Assembly: GCA_937885175.1 (NCBI GenBank)
Contig: CAKZZO010000009.1
Coordinates: forward strand, 1-10,973
Reading direction: 5' to 3'
Length of the DNA stretch: 10,973 nt
From: an uncultured Treponema sp.
GTDB lineage: Bacteria; Spirochaetota; Spirochaetia; Treponematales; Treponemataceae
Part shown: one piece after another, positions 3,510 to 10,973 of the stretch
Position numbering within the stretch: the first letter of the stretch is position 1
How the letters are laid out: each line of letters opens with the position of its first letter
Position numbers and translations under genes: made by a program
The notes under the pieces: generated by a model
Databases searched by the model: none
Told to the model about the DNA's origin: nothing
Seen by the model: the letters and a program-made list of their open reading frames with translations, nothing else

Positions 3510-6500
3510 CTAGTAGCCAACACCGTTTACTCGAACATTCTTGCTATAGCCTTCTTTGTCAACACCTGCGGCGGAAGGAACAAGCGTCTGCACCTGTGCA
3601 TAGGTAGACATCGTGTTTTCATACGAGTAGGCAGGCGTCCATGGCTTTGTCGTGGTCAGATGATTTGCGACAGAACTTGCCTTGTCTCCATCGGTAGCAA
3701 TGTCACCGCTCCCTGTAAATGTGTAGTTGTTTCCGCTTTGATAGAATTTTGAGAATGTACTTGCGTTTTCGCCATCGCTAGATGTATCGAAATATTTCAT
3801 CTTTTTTGCGCTTGAGTTTACCATTGACCCCAAATAGCAATTTTCAACTATGTACTGAGAGTTGATTCCAGGTCCGAACATGAAACCTCCGTTTGAGCCG
3901 CTTCCATTGTCGTCAGTGCCATTGAATCCAATGCCATCCCAATAGCAGTTGTACATGTGGAGCTGGCATCCACGGCTACGCGGAGTTCTCTGAACTGTAT
4001 CATGATAGTAGATGTGGTGGAATGTAATCTGCCTTTGCTCCTGGTCAGTAAAGTCATCGCTAGGCGCAAGCAAAGTCACTTTATCGTGATTCGTAAATTC
4101 ACAATAAGAAACAGTAACATTCTTTCCTGCCTTCATATCGAAAGCGCCGTCGTGATTGTAGTTGCGAATCATGTCCCGGCAGTCGCCATCGCTGAATTTG
4201 CAGTGGTCAATCCAGATGTTTTGCGGAACATACGAGTAAACCCCACTTGAATCACCAGAAGCTTCAATTACAAGCGCGTCAGCACTAGCTTTTTTACTTG
4301 AATAGTCAGAAACAGATGTATCGTATTCAGTTGAGCCGTGCGCGTCGCTGAATTCAATATTCTGGATTATGATATTCTCGCCCGGCTGACCGTTCTTCGC
4401 ATAAATACGCAAGCCTCCGTGAGAAAGTTTTGCACCATTCACACCGATAATCGCCTTGTTTGAGCCGATGTCGTACACAATGTCCTCGTGCTTTCGCTTG
4501 TGTGTTGTGCTATCGAATTCTGCAAACCATGTCTTTACTGTGTAGCCGCTTGTAATCGTGTTCACGCTCAAATCAACTTCGCCGTTCACGACAATGATCG
4601 CCGCTGTTGAATTAACGCTGCTGCTTGTTGCCGAGCCAGAGGCGATTGCATTGGTAAAGGCCGTCAGTTTTGCCTTGGCCGTCGGATAAGTGCTGTCATC
4701 AATCACGATAATATTCGTCGTGTCAGGATAGCTCATTCCTTCCCCGCTGTTCGCCATGTCGGCCCAGCCGTATGTGGTTACTTTTGCACCTGGTACAACA
4801 TCAATGTCATATACAATTCCGGCTGCATTTATTTTTACGCTATACGCATTACTTACCACGCCGTCAACCACGGCATACACTTTGACACTGCCAGCGGACA
4901 AGCCTTTTACCGTTGCAGTTGAACTTGTTGTAGATTGTGCTGTCACTTCCAGGGTCGCATAGTCTGAGCTTGAGCCAGTATCAAAGAGCCAGCTCCATGC
5001 ACCAGAGGTTGCCGCACTTGCATTTGCAGTAAGCGTAATGCTTTCACCAACTGCCACGGAAGTATCACCTGAAATATCAACGGAAATTCCGCTGGTATTA
5101 ACATAGGTGACAGTAATCGGATTTATATAGAATGTCGTTGATCCAGACGGATAGCCAAATGTAAATGCAAGAGAAGCTGATGACGTGCCAGTATAAATAT
5201 AAGTTCCCGTTCCACCAGCAGCTATTGTAGCATCCCCTGTTACAGAAGCTGGAAGTGTCACGGCAATTGCTCCGCCACCAGACCAAGAATTTGTAATTTT
5301 AATCGTACAAGCACCTGTAACAGGAATTGTAATTGTCCATGAGCCTGAACCAGAGTTGCAAATTCCATAGGTTGTACCATGCCATTTCCAGTTATTAGAG
5401 GATAATGTAAGGGCTTCGGCAGTTCCTGTAGTCGTTGGCATTGAAGAAATATAACTTTCCTGTGCTGTAAGACCTGTTGCCTTTGTAAAATCATACACAA
5501 TCGTCGTTTCTGTTGAACTACCTGCCGCTGTTTCAGCGGACAAATCTGCAGCAACTGTGTAACCGCGTTCTGAAATTAATTTATCTACGGCAAAATTGCT
5601 TGTTGTATCACGTGCATACGCCGTATTCGTAATGTCATAATACCTGTTCAAAATCGCACGGCGACCGCTGTACTCTGCCGTATATTCAGAGGCGGTAATG
5701 ACAGCAGATTTTGTATAGCGGTTTGTCGTATCAACAGCAGTACCGTTTACCGTTACATTATATTCTTTCCAGCCAACATCAGCATAATCACCATATAGTG
5801 TACCTGTTAGAGCATAAGGTTCTTTGCTTGAATTATAATGAGCGGCATGAGGAGTGGCAGTAAAAGTAACATTTACCAAAGCAGACTGATCATAGTAATT
5901 ATTCGATGTGTCTGCAGCACTAGCACGACGAGCATAATAAACCGTCGCTCCAGAATCTACCGTAACACTTGAATTAAACAGTACATAGCCCTTTCCAATT
6001 GAGGATGTATTCTGCGAGCCTACACGCGTCTCAAGAATGTAAGCCGTACCATTACTTTGCGAATCATACACACATTTAATATCACAGTTTTCAAACAAGG
6101 CTACATCGCTCTTACCCCAAATGAAGTCCACATCACCCTCAATATGGCATCCATAAAACCATACTTTTCCTTCGGTATAAAGCGTATCTTGTTTACTCAC
6201 AAATGAACTGTTATATGCATTCAAGAAATGGCTTCCTGTAAAGAGGAGCGTTTCAGCCTGCACATCTCCATCGCTAACAGACTTTGTAAGACTTGTGTCA
6301 TAATACTTACCTGTGTAAGAATAACTTGTCTTGCGGGCTGTCAGATTTTTAAGCGTAACATTTTCAAGCGTCAAATCGCTACCACTAAATGAGAAAGACG
6401 CTCGTTGTGCCATGCCTGTATAGCCAGTTCCCATGAGAGAAGCCAAATACACATTATTCACATATTCAATCACCACATCGCTTCCGTACTGGGCGGTGCC

Positions 6501-7820
6501 TGTACCCTTGAGAATTATGTTTGCGCCTTTGCTCTGTATGCTGATCAATTCATAATAGGTGCCTGGCTCAATCTGGATTTCGTAAGTTCCGCTTGTTTTT
6601 GCCGCGACAGCCGCCATTGCCCCATACACAGAGAAGAAATCTGCTGAACTTGAAATATTGTTGCTGACGCTAACAGTAGTGTTTACAGTCGGCGCGGCTT
6701 TTGTTTTAAATGTCCAGCCTCCATTACCGCTGAATCCGCTCCATGCATTTCCGCCGTAAAGGGTGCCTGCACCAGTGATTGCGTCCGCTTCAATTTCTAC
6801 ATAGTAAGCCGTATCCCATGCAAGTTTTCCGTAGTGGGGCTGAATGTACACGCTGTTACCGTCTACTCGTACAAGCTGCTTGTTTCCTACATTGATTGTG
6901 TAACCGCTTTGTGCTGTCTGTGATTCATCAGCCGTAGTCGAATTGATTGTGATGGTATCAACTAAAATTCCTGCTGATGTATAAATCTTAACTTCCTTAT
7001 CTGCAACCAGTGTCGGGGTACTCGTAAAGGTAAGAATCAACTGAGTGTCGGCATAAGCCTCTGTTGAGCCAATTTCCGGGTAAACGCCAACTGTTTTTGA
7101 GATTTTTACAGACTTTGTCGCCGTAGAATTGTAGCCAGCAACCACATACACGGTGTCAAAATAAGTAGCCAGCAATTCTGAACTATCATTATACAGATAG
7201 AAAGCAATGTAATATGTTTTTCCGGCTGTAACATCTTCTTTTGAAAATGTCACGGTGCCGTCGCTCTCAAACAGGTTCGTTCCAGTAGTGACCGCACTTT
7301 CCGGCATACTTTCGTCCCAATAGGCATAAACCGCCTTAACGCCCGCATTCTTTGTGTAGTTGAGCGTTACTTCAACGCTACCAGTTCCATTTGTTGTGGC
7401 ATCAGAAAGTTTTACGCTCACCGCATTTGAACCACTAGTAATTGCTACGGTAGTGCTTCCCTGTAAGGTAACATTCTTTGTGCTGTTTGTTGCCGTCACG
7501 GTAAAGGTGTAAGTGCCAGCCTCAAGAGAAATTGCATTTGCCGTTGTCAGTTCGGCGTATGTTTTATTTTCCAGCTGAGTCGTAGCCGTGCTAGAGCCTT
7601 GGGGCGTAGTCGTTACCGTAAAGGTATAGCCACTTTCCAAATCAATATCTGGCAATACGGTTCGTGCCGCAGTTCCCAGAGAAAGCGTTACCTGTGCTGT
7701 TTTTGACGAATCCACATCGGAACTCGGACCGGAAAGGTCGCTACAACCTGCAAAAAAAAGCAGAAGAGATGCTGTACATACCGCTACAGCTGTGGTCAAT
7801 GTATTTTTCAGTTTTGTCAT
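3510..7820 (-). CDS. Bifunctional pectin methylesterase (CE8) / pectate lyase (PL1) lipoprotein
   Basis: This 1,436-residue surface or periplasmic enzyme should remove methyl groups from pectin and then cut the polygalacturonate by beta-elimination. Residues 1-25 are a lipoprotein signal with lipobox FAGC and acylated Cys26. Residues about 40-375 are beta-rich, Ig-like. The CE8 domain spans about 376-735: PGTYYE at 419-424, QAETLL at 521-526, QDTLY at 544-548 with Asp545, and GDVDFIWG at 562-569 with Asp565. The usual RPW box reads YYARRA at 628-633. An unnamed beta domain at about 770-907 is followed by a Big_2-like Ig domain at about 912-998. The PL1 domain spans about 1003-1436: IWIDHC at 1202-1207, DGAFD at 1224-1228, HDK at 1245-1247, and RTPRSRG at 1278-1284, where Arg1278 is the likely catalytic base. 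The start has GGAGG 6 bases upstream. It is the second gene of an operon, 21 bases after an Ig-repeat lipoprotein gene. Confidence 0.93.
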   Translation of the reverse strand: MTKLKNTLTTAVAVCTASLLLFFAGCSDLSGPSSDVDSSKTAQVTLSLGTAARTVLPDIDLESGYTFTVTTTPQGSSTATTQLENKTYAELTTANAISLEAGTYTFTVTATNSTKNVTLQGSTTVAITSGSNAVSVKLSDATTNGTGSVEVTLNYTKNAGVKAVYAYWDESMPESAVTTGTNLFESDGTVTFSKEDVTAGKTYYIAFYLYNDSSELLATYFDTVYVVAGYNSTATKSVKISKTVGVYPEIGSTEAYADTQLILTFTSTPTLVADKEVKIYTSAGILVDTITINSTTADESQTAQSGYTINVGNKQLVRVDGNSVYIQPHYGKLAWDTAYYVEIEADAITGAGTLYGGNAWSGFSGNGGWTFKTKAAPTVNTTVSVSNNISSSADFFSVYGAMAAVAAKTSGTYEIQIEPGTYYELISIQSKGANIILKGTGTAQYGSDVVIEYVNNVYLASLMGTGYTGMAQRASFSFSGSDLTLENVTLKNLTARKTSYSYTGKYYDTSLTKSVSDGDVQAETLLFTGSHFLNAYNSSFVSKQDTLYTEGKVWFYGCHIEGDVDFIWGKSDVALFENCDIKCVYDSQSNGTAYILETRVGSQNTSSIGKGYVLFNSSVTVDSGATVYYARRASAADTSNNYYDQSALVNVTFTATPHAAHYNSSKEPYALTGTLYGDYADVGWKEYNVTVNGTAVDTTNRYTKSAVITASEYTAEYSGRRAILNRYYDITNTAYARDTTSNFAVDKLISERGYTVAADLSAETAAGSSTETTIVYDFTKATGLTAQESYISSMPTTTGTAEALTLSSNNWKWHGTTYGICNSGSGSWTITIPVTGACTIKITNSWSGGGAIAVTLPASVTGDATIAAGGTGTYIYTGTSSASLAFTFGYPSGSTTFYINPITVTYVNTSGISVDISGDTSVAVGESITLTANASAATSGAWSWLFDTGSSSDYATLEVTAQSTTSSTATVKGLSAGSVKVYAVVDGVVSNAYSVKINAAGIVYDIDVVPGAKVTTYGWADMANSGEGMSYPDTTNIIVIDDSTYPTAKAKLTAFTNAIASGSATSSSVNSTAAIIVVNGEVDLSVNTITSGYTVKTWFAEFDSTTHKRKHEDIVYDIGSNKAIIGVNGAKLSHGGLRIYAKNGQPGENIIIQNIEFSDAHGSTEYDTSVSDYSSKKASADALVIEASGDSSGVYSYVPQNIWIDHCKFSDGDCRDMIRNYNHDGAFDMKAGKNVTVSYCEFTNHDKVTLLAPSDDFTDQEQRQITFHHIYYHDTVQRTPRSRGCQLHMYNCYWDGIGFNGTDDNGSGSNGGFMFGPGINSQYIVENCYLGSMVNSSAKKMKYFDTSSDGENASTFSKFYQSGNNYTFTGSGDIATDGDKASSVANHLTTTKPWTPAYSYENTMSTYAQVQTLVPSAAGVDKEGYSKNVRVNGVGY

Positions 7821-7841
7821 AATTTTCCTCCGTATTCCCGC

Positions 7842-8924
7842 TTACAGTCCGTATTCCGCAGAATAGACAAGAGCATCATTTCCGCTTTCCGTTGCCGTTA
7901 CAAAAATCTTAGCAATATCAGCAGAGCTTGCCACCGTACAGGTCTTTTCGGTTGAAGTCTGCTTTGTTGCCTTGCCCGCTGCAGAAATCACATACCATGC
8001 GTAAGTGTAACTTGCGGTCGTGCTGGGCGGTATTGCCGTAAAGGTATATCCGCTTGAAGAAGATGCTGCCGTTACCGTCAAATCGTTGTCGCCATTCAAG
8101 AATGTTAGCGAAAGTGTTGCGCCATTAGTTTCTGCTGGGTCGTCGTTTTCTTCAGAGGCAGCCTCAATGGTTACCGTCTTGATAGCAGTTTTTGGGTTTG
8201 TTCCATAACTTGCCGTAACCTTAACGGTAACAGTATGAGAAGATGTCGTCGTATTTTTTGAAGTGAGGGTCGCGGTCGTTCCGCTTCCAGAAAGAGTTGC
8301 ATAGACTGAGCTTGTGGCAGATTTTTCGTCCACAGCCGTAATTGCCCATGTATATGTAATTGTCGGGTTTCCCGTAGTTGCTGGAGTTGCGGTAAATGTT
8401 GCCGTAGCCCCGCTTGCAGCAATAGATGTTTTATCAACAGAAAGCGTTACGCCTGTCACTGCATTTGTAACTGTCTCTCCTTTTTTTGCCACCGTAATTG
8501 AGTAGGCAGACGAAGTTTTTGTAACCATTGCATCGCTTGTGTCTTCTGCTGTAACCGTAACTTTTACAGTCTGAGCAGAAGTCGTTGTGTTATTCGCTTT
8601 GAGCGTTACCGTATTGGTCGTTGTTGTGGAGTTTGTTGTTCCTGCCGCATTAAAATAGGCATAGTCACCACCTGAAGTAATAGTCCATGTGTATTTGAGC
8701 GTAGGACTGCCTGTTGTGGTAGCCGTTGCCGTTAATACTGCATTGCCATTAAATGAAATCGAAGCAGGGCCAGTGATTGTAAGTGCAGAGATGGATTTTG
8801 CCTCGTCAGATGGCGGAGTTTCTAAATCAGAAGAATCACTGCCTCCATCTCCACCACATGCTGCCAAAACCAGTGCTGCCGCTGTCAAAAAAGCAAGCAC
8901 CTTTGCTTTGCCAAAAAACTTCAT
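7842..8924 (-). CDS. Ig-repeat lipoprotein, first gene of the pectin operon
   Basis: This 360-residue lipoprotein has no catalytic domain that I recognise. Residues 1-22 are a lipoprotein signal with lipobox LAAC and acylated Cys23, followed by a Gly/Ser/Asp linker. The rest is three beta-sandwich repeats of about 100 residues: about 46-146, 155-254 and 268-360. Each carries a similar strand (YTWTI, YTWAI, YAWYV) and is rich in Thr, Ser and Ala, as in bacterial Ig-like domains. The ATG at 8924 was chosen over an upstream in-frame ATG at 9047 because it starts the signal peptide and has GGAGG 7 bases before it; the longer form would begin inside the preceding terminator. It is 21 bases ahead of the pectinase gene. 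A role in binding pectin or holding the enzyme at the surface is inferred from context. Confidence 0.85.
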   Translation of the reverse strand: MKFFGKAKVLAFLTAAALVLAACGGDGGSDSSDLETPPSDEAKSISALTITGPASISFNGNAVLTATATTTGSPTLKYTWTITSGGDYAYFNAAGTTNSTTTTNTVTLKANNTTTSAQTVKVTVTAEDTSDAMVTKTSSAYSITVAKKGETVTNAVTGVTLSVDKTSIAASGATATFTATPATTGNPTITYTWAITAVDEKSATSSVYATLSGSGTTATLTSKNTTTSSHTVTVKVTASYGTNPKTAIKTVTIEAASEENDDPAETNGATLSLTFLNGDNDLTVTAASSSSGYTFTAIPPSTTASYTYAWYVISAAGKATKQTSTEKTCTVASSADIAKIFVTATESGNDALVYSAEYGL

Positions 8925-8957
8925 ATCGTGTCCTCCATAACGAACATTGTTACGCAA

Positions 8958-8996
8958 AGTATAGCATGATACGAAAAAAGTAAAAACGCCCCCCCC
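8958..8996 (-). promoter_or_regulatory. Extended -10 promoter with an upstream run of eight G
   Basis: On the minus strand TATACT (8963-8958) is preceded by TGC, giving an extended -10 box. The -35 region is weak: TTTACT at 8984-8979, 15 bases away. Immediately upstream is a run of eight G (8996-8989). The expected transcription start lies about 27 bases before the lipoprotein ATG. In T. pallidum several tpr genes are switched by the length of a poly-G tract near the promoter; the layout here is similar. Variation in this tract cannot be seen from one sequence. Confidence 0.6.
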
Positions 8997-9017
8997 GATT
9001 TTTTTGAAAATTTCCTT

Positions 9018-9064
9018 AAAAAAAGGGAAAACGCCACCTTTCTCCAAAGGTTTCTTTTTCCCTT
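9018..9064 (-). terminator. Intrinsic terminator after the beta-CASP gene
   Basis: On the minus strand AAGGGAAAA (9064-9056) pairs with TTTTCCCTT (9031-9023). An inner stem ACCTTT/AAAGGT lies in the loop, and a run of T follows (9024-9018). It starts 24 bases after the stop codon of the beta-CASP gene and separates it from the promoter of the pectin operon. Confidence 0.75.
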
Positions 9065-9087
9065 TCTACCCTTTTTCTTCCAAAGGG

Positions 9088-10761
9088 CTAGTTCAGGTCA
9101 TAACTTTCGCCGTATTTTACAATCTGCACGTCCTTAAAGCCGTTGTCATGCAAATACTGCTGAAAGAATTCCTGCGCGTCTTTTTCGCCGTGCACCATAA
9201 AGATTTTTTTGAGGCGGCTGGTGTCTATGTTTTTAAGCCAGTCCAGGGCTTCCTTGTAGTCGGCGTGGGCACTGAATGCGTTTATGGTCTCCACTCCTGC
9301 CTGCACCTTGTAGACGTTGCCCATGATGTTCACTTCTTTTTCGCCGTCACGGATTTTTCGGCCAAGGGTATTTTCCGCCATGTAGCCCACAATCAGAATG
9401 GTGTTGCGCGGGTCGGAAATATTGTTGGCAAGGTGATGAAGTACGCGTCCCGCCTCGCACATGCCGTCCGCACTGATGATAATCATGGGGCCTTTTTTTT
9501 CGTTGAGTGCCTTTGACTCTTCCACGCTGGTCACAAAGGAAAGTGCGCCAAAACCAAAGGGATTTTTATGATGCTTTAAAAATCCGTCATGCACCTCGCT
9601 GCTGTAACATTCTGGATGCACCTGATAGATACCTGTCGCATTTACTGCCATGGGGCTGTCCACGTAAATGGGAATCTGGGGAATTTTCTTCTGGTCTACA
9701 AGGGTATGCAGGTAGTAAACCAGTTCCTGCGTGCGCTCTATGGCAAATGACGGAATGATGATTTTGCCCTTTTTGTCGATGGCTCGGCGCACCACTTTGC
9801 GCAGTTCATCCATGGCGATTTCCGTGCCTTCATGCAGACGATTTCCGTAAGTGCTTTCTATAAATATGTAGTCAGGCGCAGGAACAGTAGTGGAAGGATC
9901 GCGGATAATGGGCTTTCGCTTGCGGCCCAAGTCGCCCGTGTAGAGGATGCGGATTTCATCGTCACCTGAGCGGCGGTCACTTCCGCTGCGGCGTTCGGGA
10001 CCAGTATACGTTGCCTGCTCCTCTGGGCTTGCCTGGCGACGCTCCTGCTTGCTTCTCCGCTCCTGAGCACTTTCTGTCTGGGAAGCGGAAGCCGTTTGGG
10101 CAGCACGTTTTTCTGCCTGCGCCGCCCTCAGTTCCGCCATTGAATTCATCCACGCGTACATACGGTTCCACAAGGGACGGCGGCTGCTCTTAAATGCCTC
10201 TGCCCTTGCGTCCACCTTGCCCCGCTGGCCTTTTATCGTAACATATGCAAAGGCTGAGCCAAGAATATGTCCTGCGTCAAAAAATTCCAGTTCCACGTCA
10301 GGAGCAATATACATCTTTCTATTGTAAGACAGCGTAATGATTTGGTTCGCCGCCTTTACACAGTCCTTTTCGTCAAAGAGCGGCTGCCAGGTAAATTTCT
10401 CGCCTTTTTTGCTCGCCTGCTTGCGCAAGTATTCCGCGTCTCGTGCCTGAATGCGTGCGCTGTCCATCATAATCAAATCCGCAAGGTCCCGTGTGGCGGG
10501 CGTGGCGTAAATGTTTCCGTCAAAGCCTTTTTTAGTCAGCACCGGAAGCAAGCCACAGTGGTCGTAGTGGGCATGGGTTAAGATAACGGCTTCAATTTTA
10601 TCCACGGCAATTTCAAAATTCCGGTTCTTTTCGTCAGCCTCCTGCCGCTTTCCCTGAAAGGCCCCGCAGTCAATCATAAAGGAGCGTCCGTCCACCTCAA
10701 AAATATGCTTAGAGCCCGTCACTTCCTGTGCCGCTCCCAATGAATACACGGTTACCGCCAT
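9088..10761 (-). CDS. Metallo-beta-lactamase/beta-CASP RNA-processing nuclease with insert
   Basis: This 557-residue cytoplasmic protein belongs to the metallo-beta-lactamase and beta-CASP group related to the eukaryotic CPSF-73 nuclease; such proteins usually process RNA with two zinc ions. Zinc ligands visible are HAHYDH at 63-68, His165 in DAGHILGS, Asp276 in TGDLGR and His524 in VHGE. The beta-CASP motifs include Glu302 in IESTYG and His499 in FSAHAD. The ATG at 10761 begins at the family's conserved opening (SLGAAQEVTGS) and has AAGGGGG 5 bases upstream. An in-frame ATG at 10794 would add 11 residues. Residues about 180-268 are an insert where relatives have a short turn; it is rich in Arg, Glu, Gln and Ala and ends with PERRSGSDRR. 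The gene stands alone between its own promoters and a terminator. The substrate is unknown. Confidence 0.93.
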   Translation of the reverse strand: MAVTVYSLGAAQEVTGSKHIFEVDGRSFMIDCGAFQGKRQEADEKNRNFEIAVDKIEAVILTHAHYDHCGLLPVLTKKGFDGNIYATPATRDLADLIMMDSARIQARDAEYLRKQASKKGEKFTWQPLFDEKDCVKAANQIITLSYNRKMYIAPDVELEFFDAGHILGSAFAYVTIKGQRGKVDARAEAFKSSRRPLWNRMYAWMNSMAELRAAQAEKRAAQTASASQTESAQERRSKQERRQASPEEQATYTGPERRSGSDRRSGDDEIRILYTGDLGRKRKPIIRDPSTTVPAPDYIFIESTYGNRLHEGTEIAMDELRKVVRRAIDKKGKIIIPSFAIERTQELVYYLHTLVDQKKIPQIPIYVDSPMAVNATGIYQVHPECYSSEVHDGFLKHHKNPFGFGALSFVTSVEESKALNEKKGPMIIISADGMCEAGRVLHHLANNISDPRNTILIVGYMAENTLGRKIRDGEKEVNIMGNVYKVQAGVETINAFSAHADYKEALDWLKNIDTSRLKKIFMVHGEKDAQEFFQQYLHDNGFKDVQIVKYGESYDLN

Positions 10762-10814
10762 AGTCGCCCCCTTATCAAGCCAGCTCTTCCCCATGACAAA
10801 ATGCCACTCCTTTC

Positions 10815-10843
10815 ATTTTAAGTCCAAATAAGGGAATGCACAA
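10815..10843 (-). promoter_or_regulatory. Candidate proximal promoter of the beta-CASP gene
   Basis: On the minus strand TTGTGC (10843-10838) and TAAAAT (10820-10815) lie 17 bases apart, a moderate sigma-70 match. It would give a leader of about 45 bases to the chosen ATG. AAAGGAG follows just downstream at about 10808-10814, which would serve the longer start at 10794 only with unusually long spacing. Confidence 0.4.
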
Positions 10844-10873
10844 GAAAAAAATATTGAAGACCAAGGCAAACGC

Positions 10874-10900
10874 ATTATAATCCATTCGCAAGTAAGACAA
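10874..10900 (-). promoter_or_regulatory. Candidate distal promoter of the beta-CASP gene
   Basis: On the minus strand a perfect -10 box TATAAT (10879-10874) is preceded at 15 bases by TTGTCT (10900-10895). The short spacing weakens it, but the -10 match is full. The leader to the ATG would be about 105 bases. Beyond it, 10901-10973 holds no gene that I can see, only a short palindrome TTCCGC-CT-GCGGAA near the window end. Confidence 0.45.
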
Positions 10901-10973
10901 AAAGGGCACAGGCGAATAAGTCCCAACAAAAACAGACTACCGCCTGAAGTTCCGCCTGCGGAAGCTTCCGAAC

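Noticed and set aside
3113..3752. Two overlapping plus-strand open frames of 116 and 181 codons
   Set aside because: They lie in the GC-rich repeat-like block and across the 3' end of the pectinase gene; the sequence is Arg/Ala/Pro-rich without any family motif or ribosome site.
8925..9047. Longer start of the Ig-repeat lipoprotein at 9047
   Set aside because: It would place 41 residues before the signal peptide and start within the terminator of the neighbouring gene; the internal ATG has a strong ribosome site and begins the lipoprotein signal.
9004..9516. Plus-strand frame of 170 codons opposite the end of the beta-CASP gene
   Set aside because: It is a shadow of a well-conserved gene on the other strand and crosses its terminator; no family is recognisable.

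Overview
The window looks like a piece of a Treponema-type spirochaete chromosome, probably from a gut or rumen pectin degrader. This is an inference. It rests on three things: attC-like recombination sites of the kind described for the Treponema denticola chromosomal integron, a large secreted pectinase with Ig-like domains, and short AT-rich intergenic DNA with many small palindromes. No rRNA or other definitive taxonomic marker is present. Every protein gene lies on the minus strand.

Region 1 (1 to about 3,100) is AT-rich and reads as an integron gene-cassette array without its integrase. Three attC-like sites (121-185, 1110-1175, 2244-2362) sit 5 to 8 bases after the stop codon of the last gene of each cassette. 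In minus-strand order, the cassettes are: a VapBC-type toxin-antitoxin pair; a HigBA toxin-antitoxin pair preceded by a fragment of an ISAs1-type transposase gene on the opposite strand; and a two-gene cassette with a PD-(D/E)XK-like nuclease followed by a small three-helix membrane protein. The two toxin-antitoxin cassettes have recognisable promoters of their own. A run of four hairpins fills the gap between higB and higA.

Region 2 (about 3,110 to 3,509) has no convincing gene. It holds a GC-rich stretch that looks like an interspersed repeat, with one strong terminator-like hairpin.

Region 3 (3,510 to about 9,000) is a two-gene operon for pectin use. The first gene encodes a 360-residue lipoprotein made of three Ig-like repeats. 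Twenty-one bases later comes a 1,436-residue lipoprotein carrying a pectin methylesterase domain (CE8), then a pectate lyase domain (PL1). The two enzymes fit consecutive steps, de-esterification and then cleavage of polygalacturonate. The operon promoter has an extended -10 box, and a run of eight G lies just upstream of the -35 position. This arrangement recalls the poly-G controlled tpr promoters of T. pallidum.

Region 4 (about 9,000 to 10,973) holds one gene for a metallo-beta-lactamase/beta-CASP protein, probably an RNA-processing nuclease. It has an unusual insert of about 90 residues that is rich in Arg and Glu. A strong intrinsic terminator follows it, and two candidate promoters precede it.
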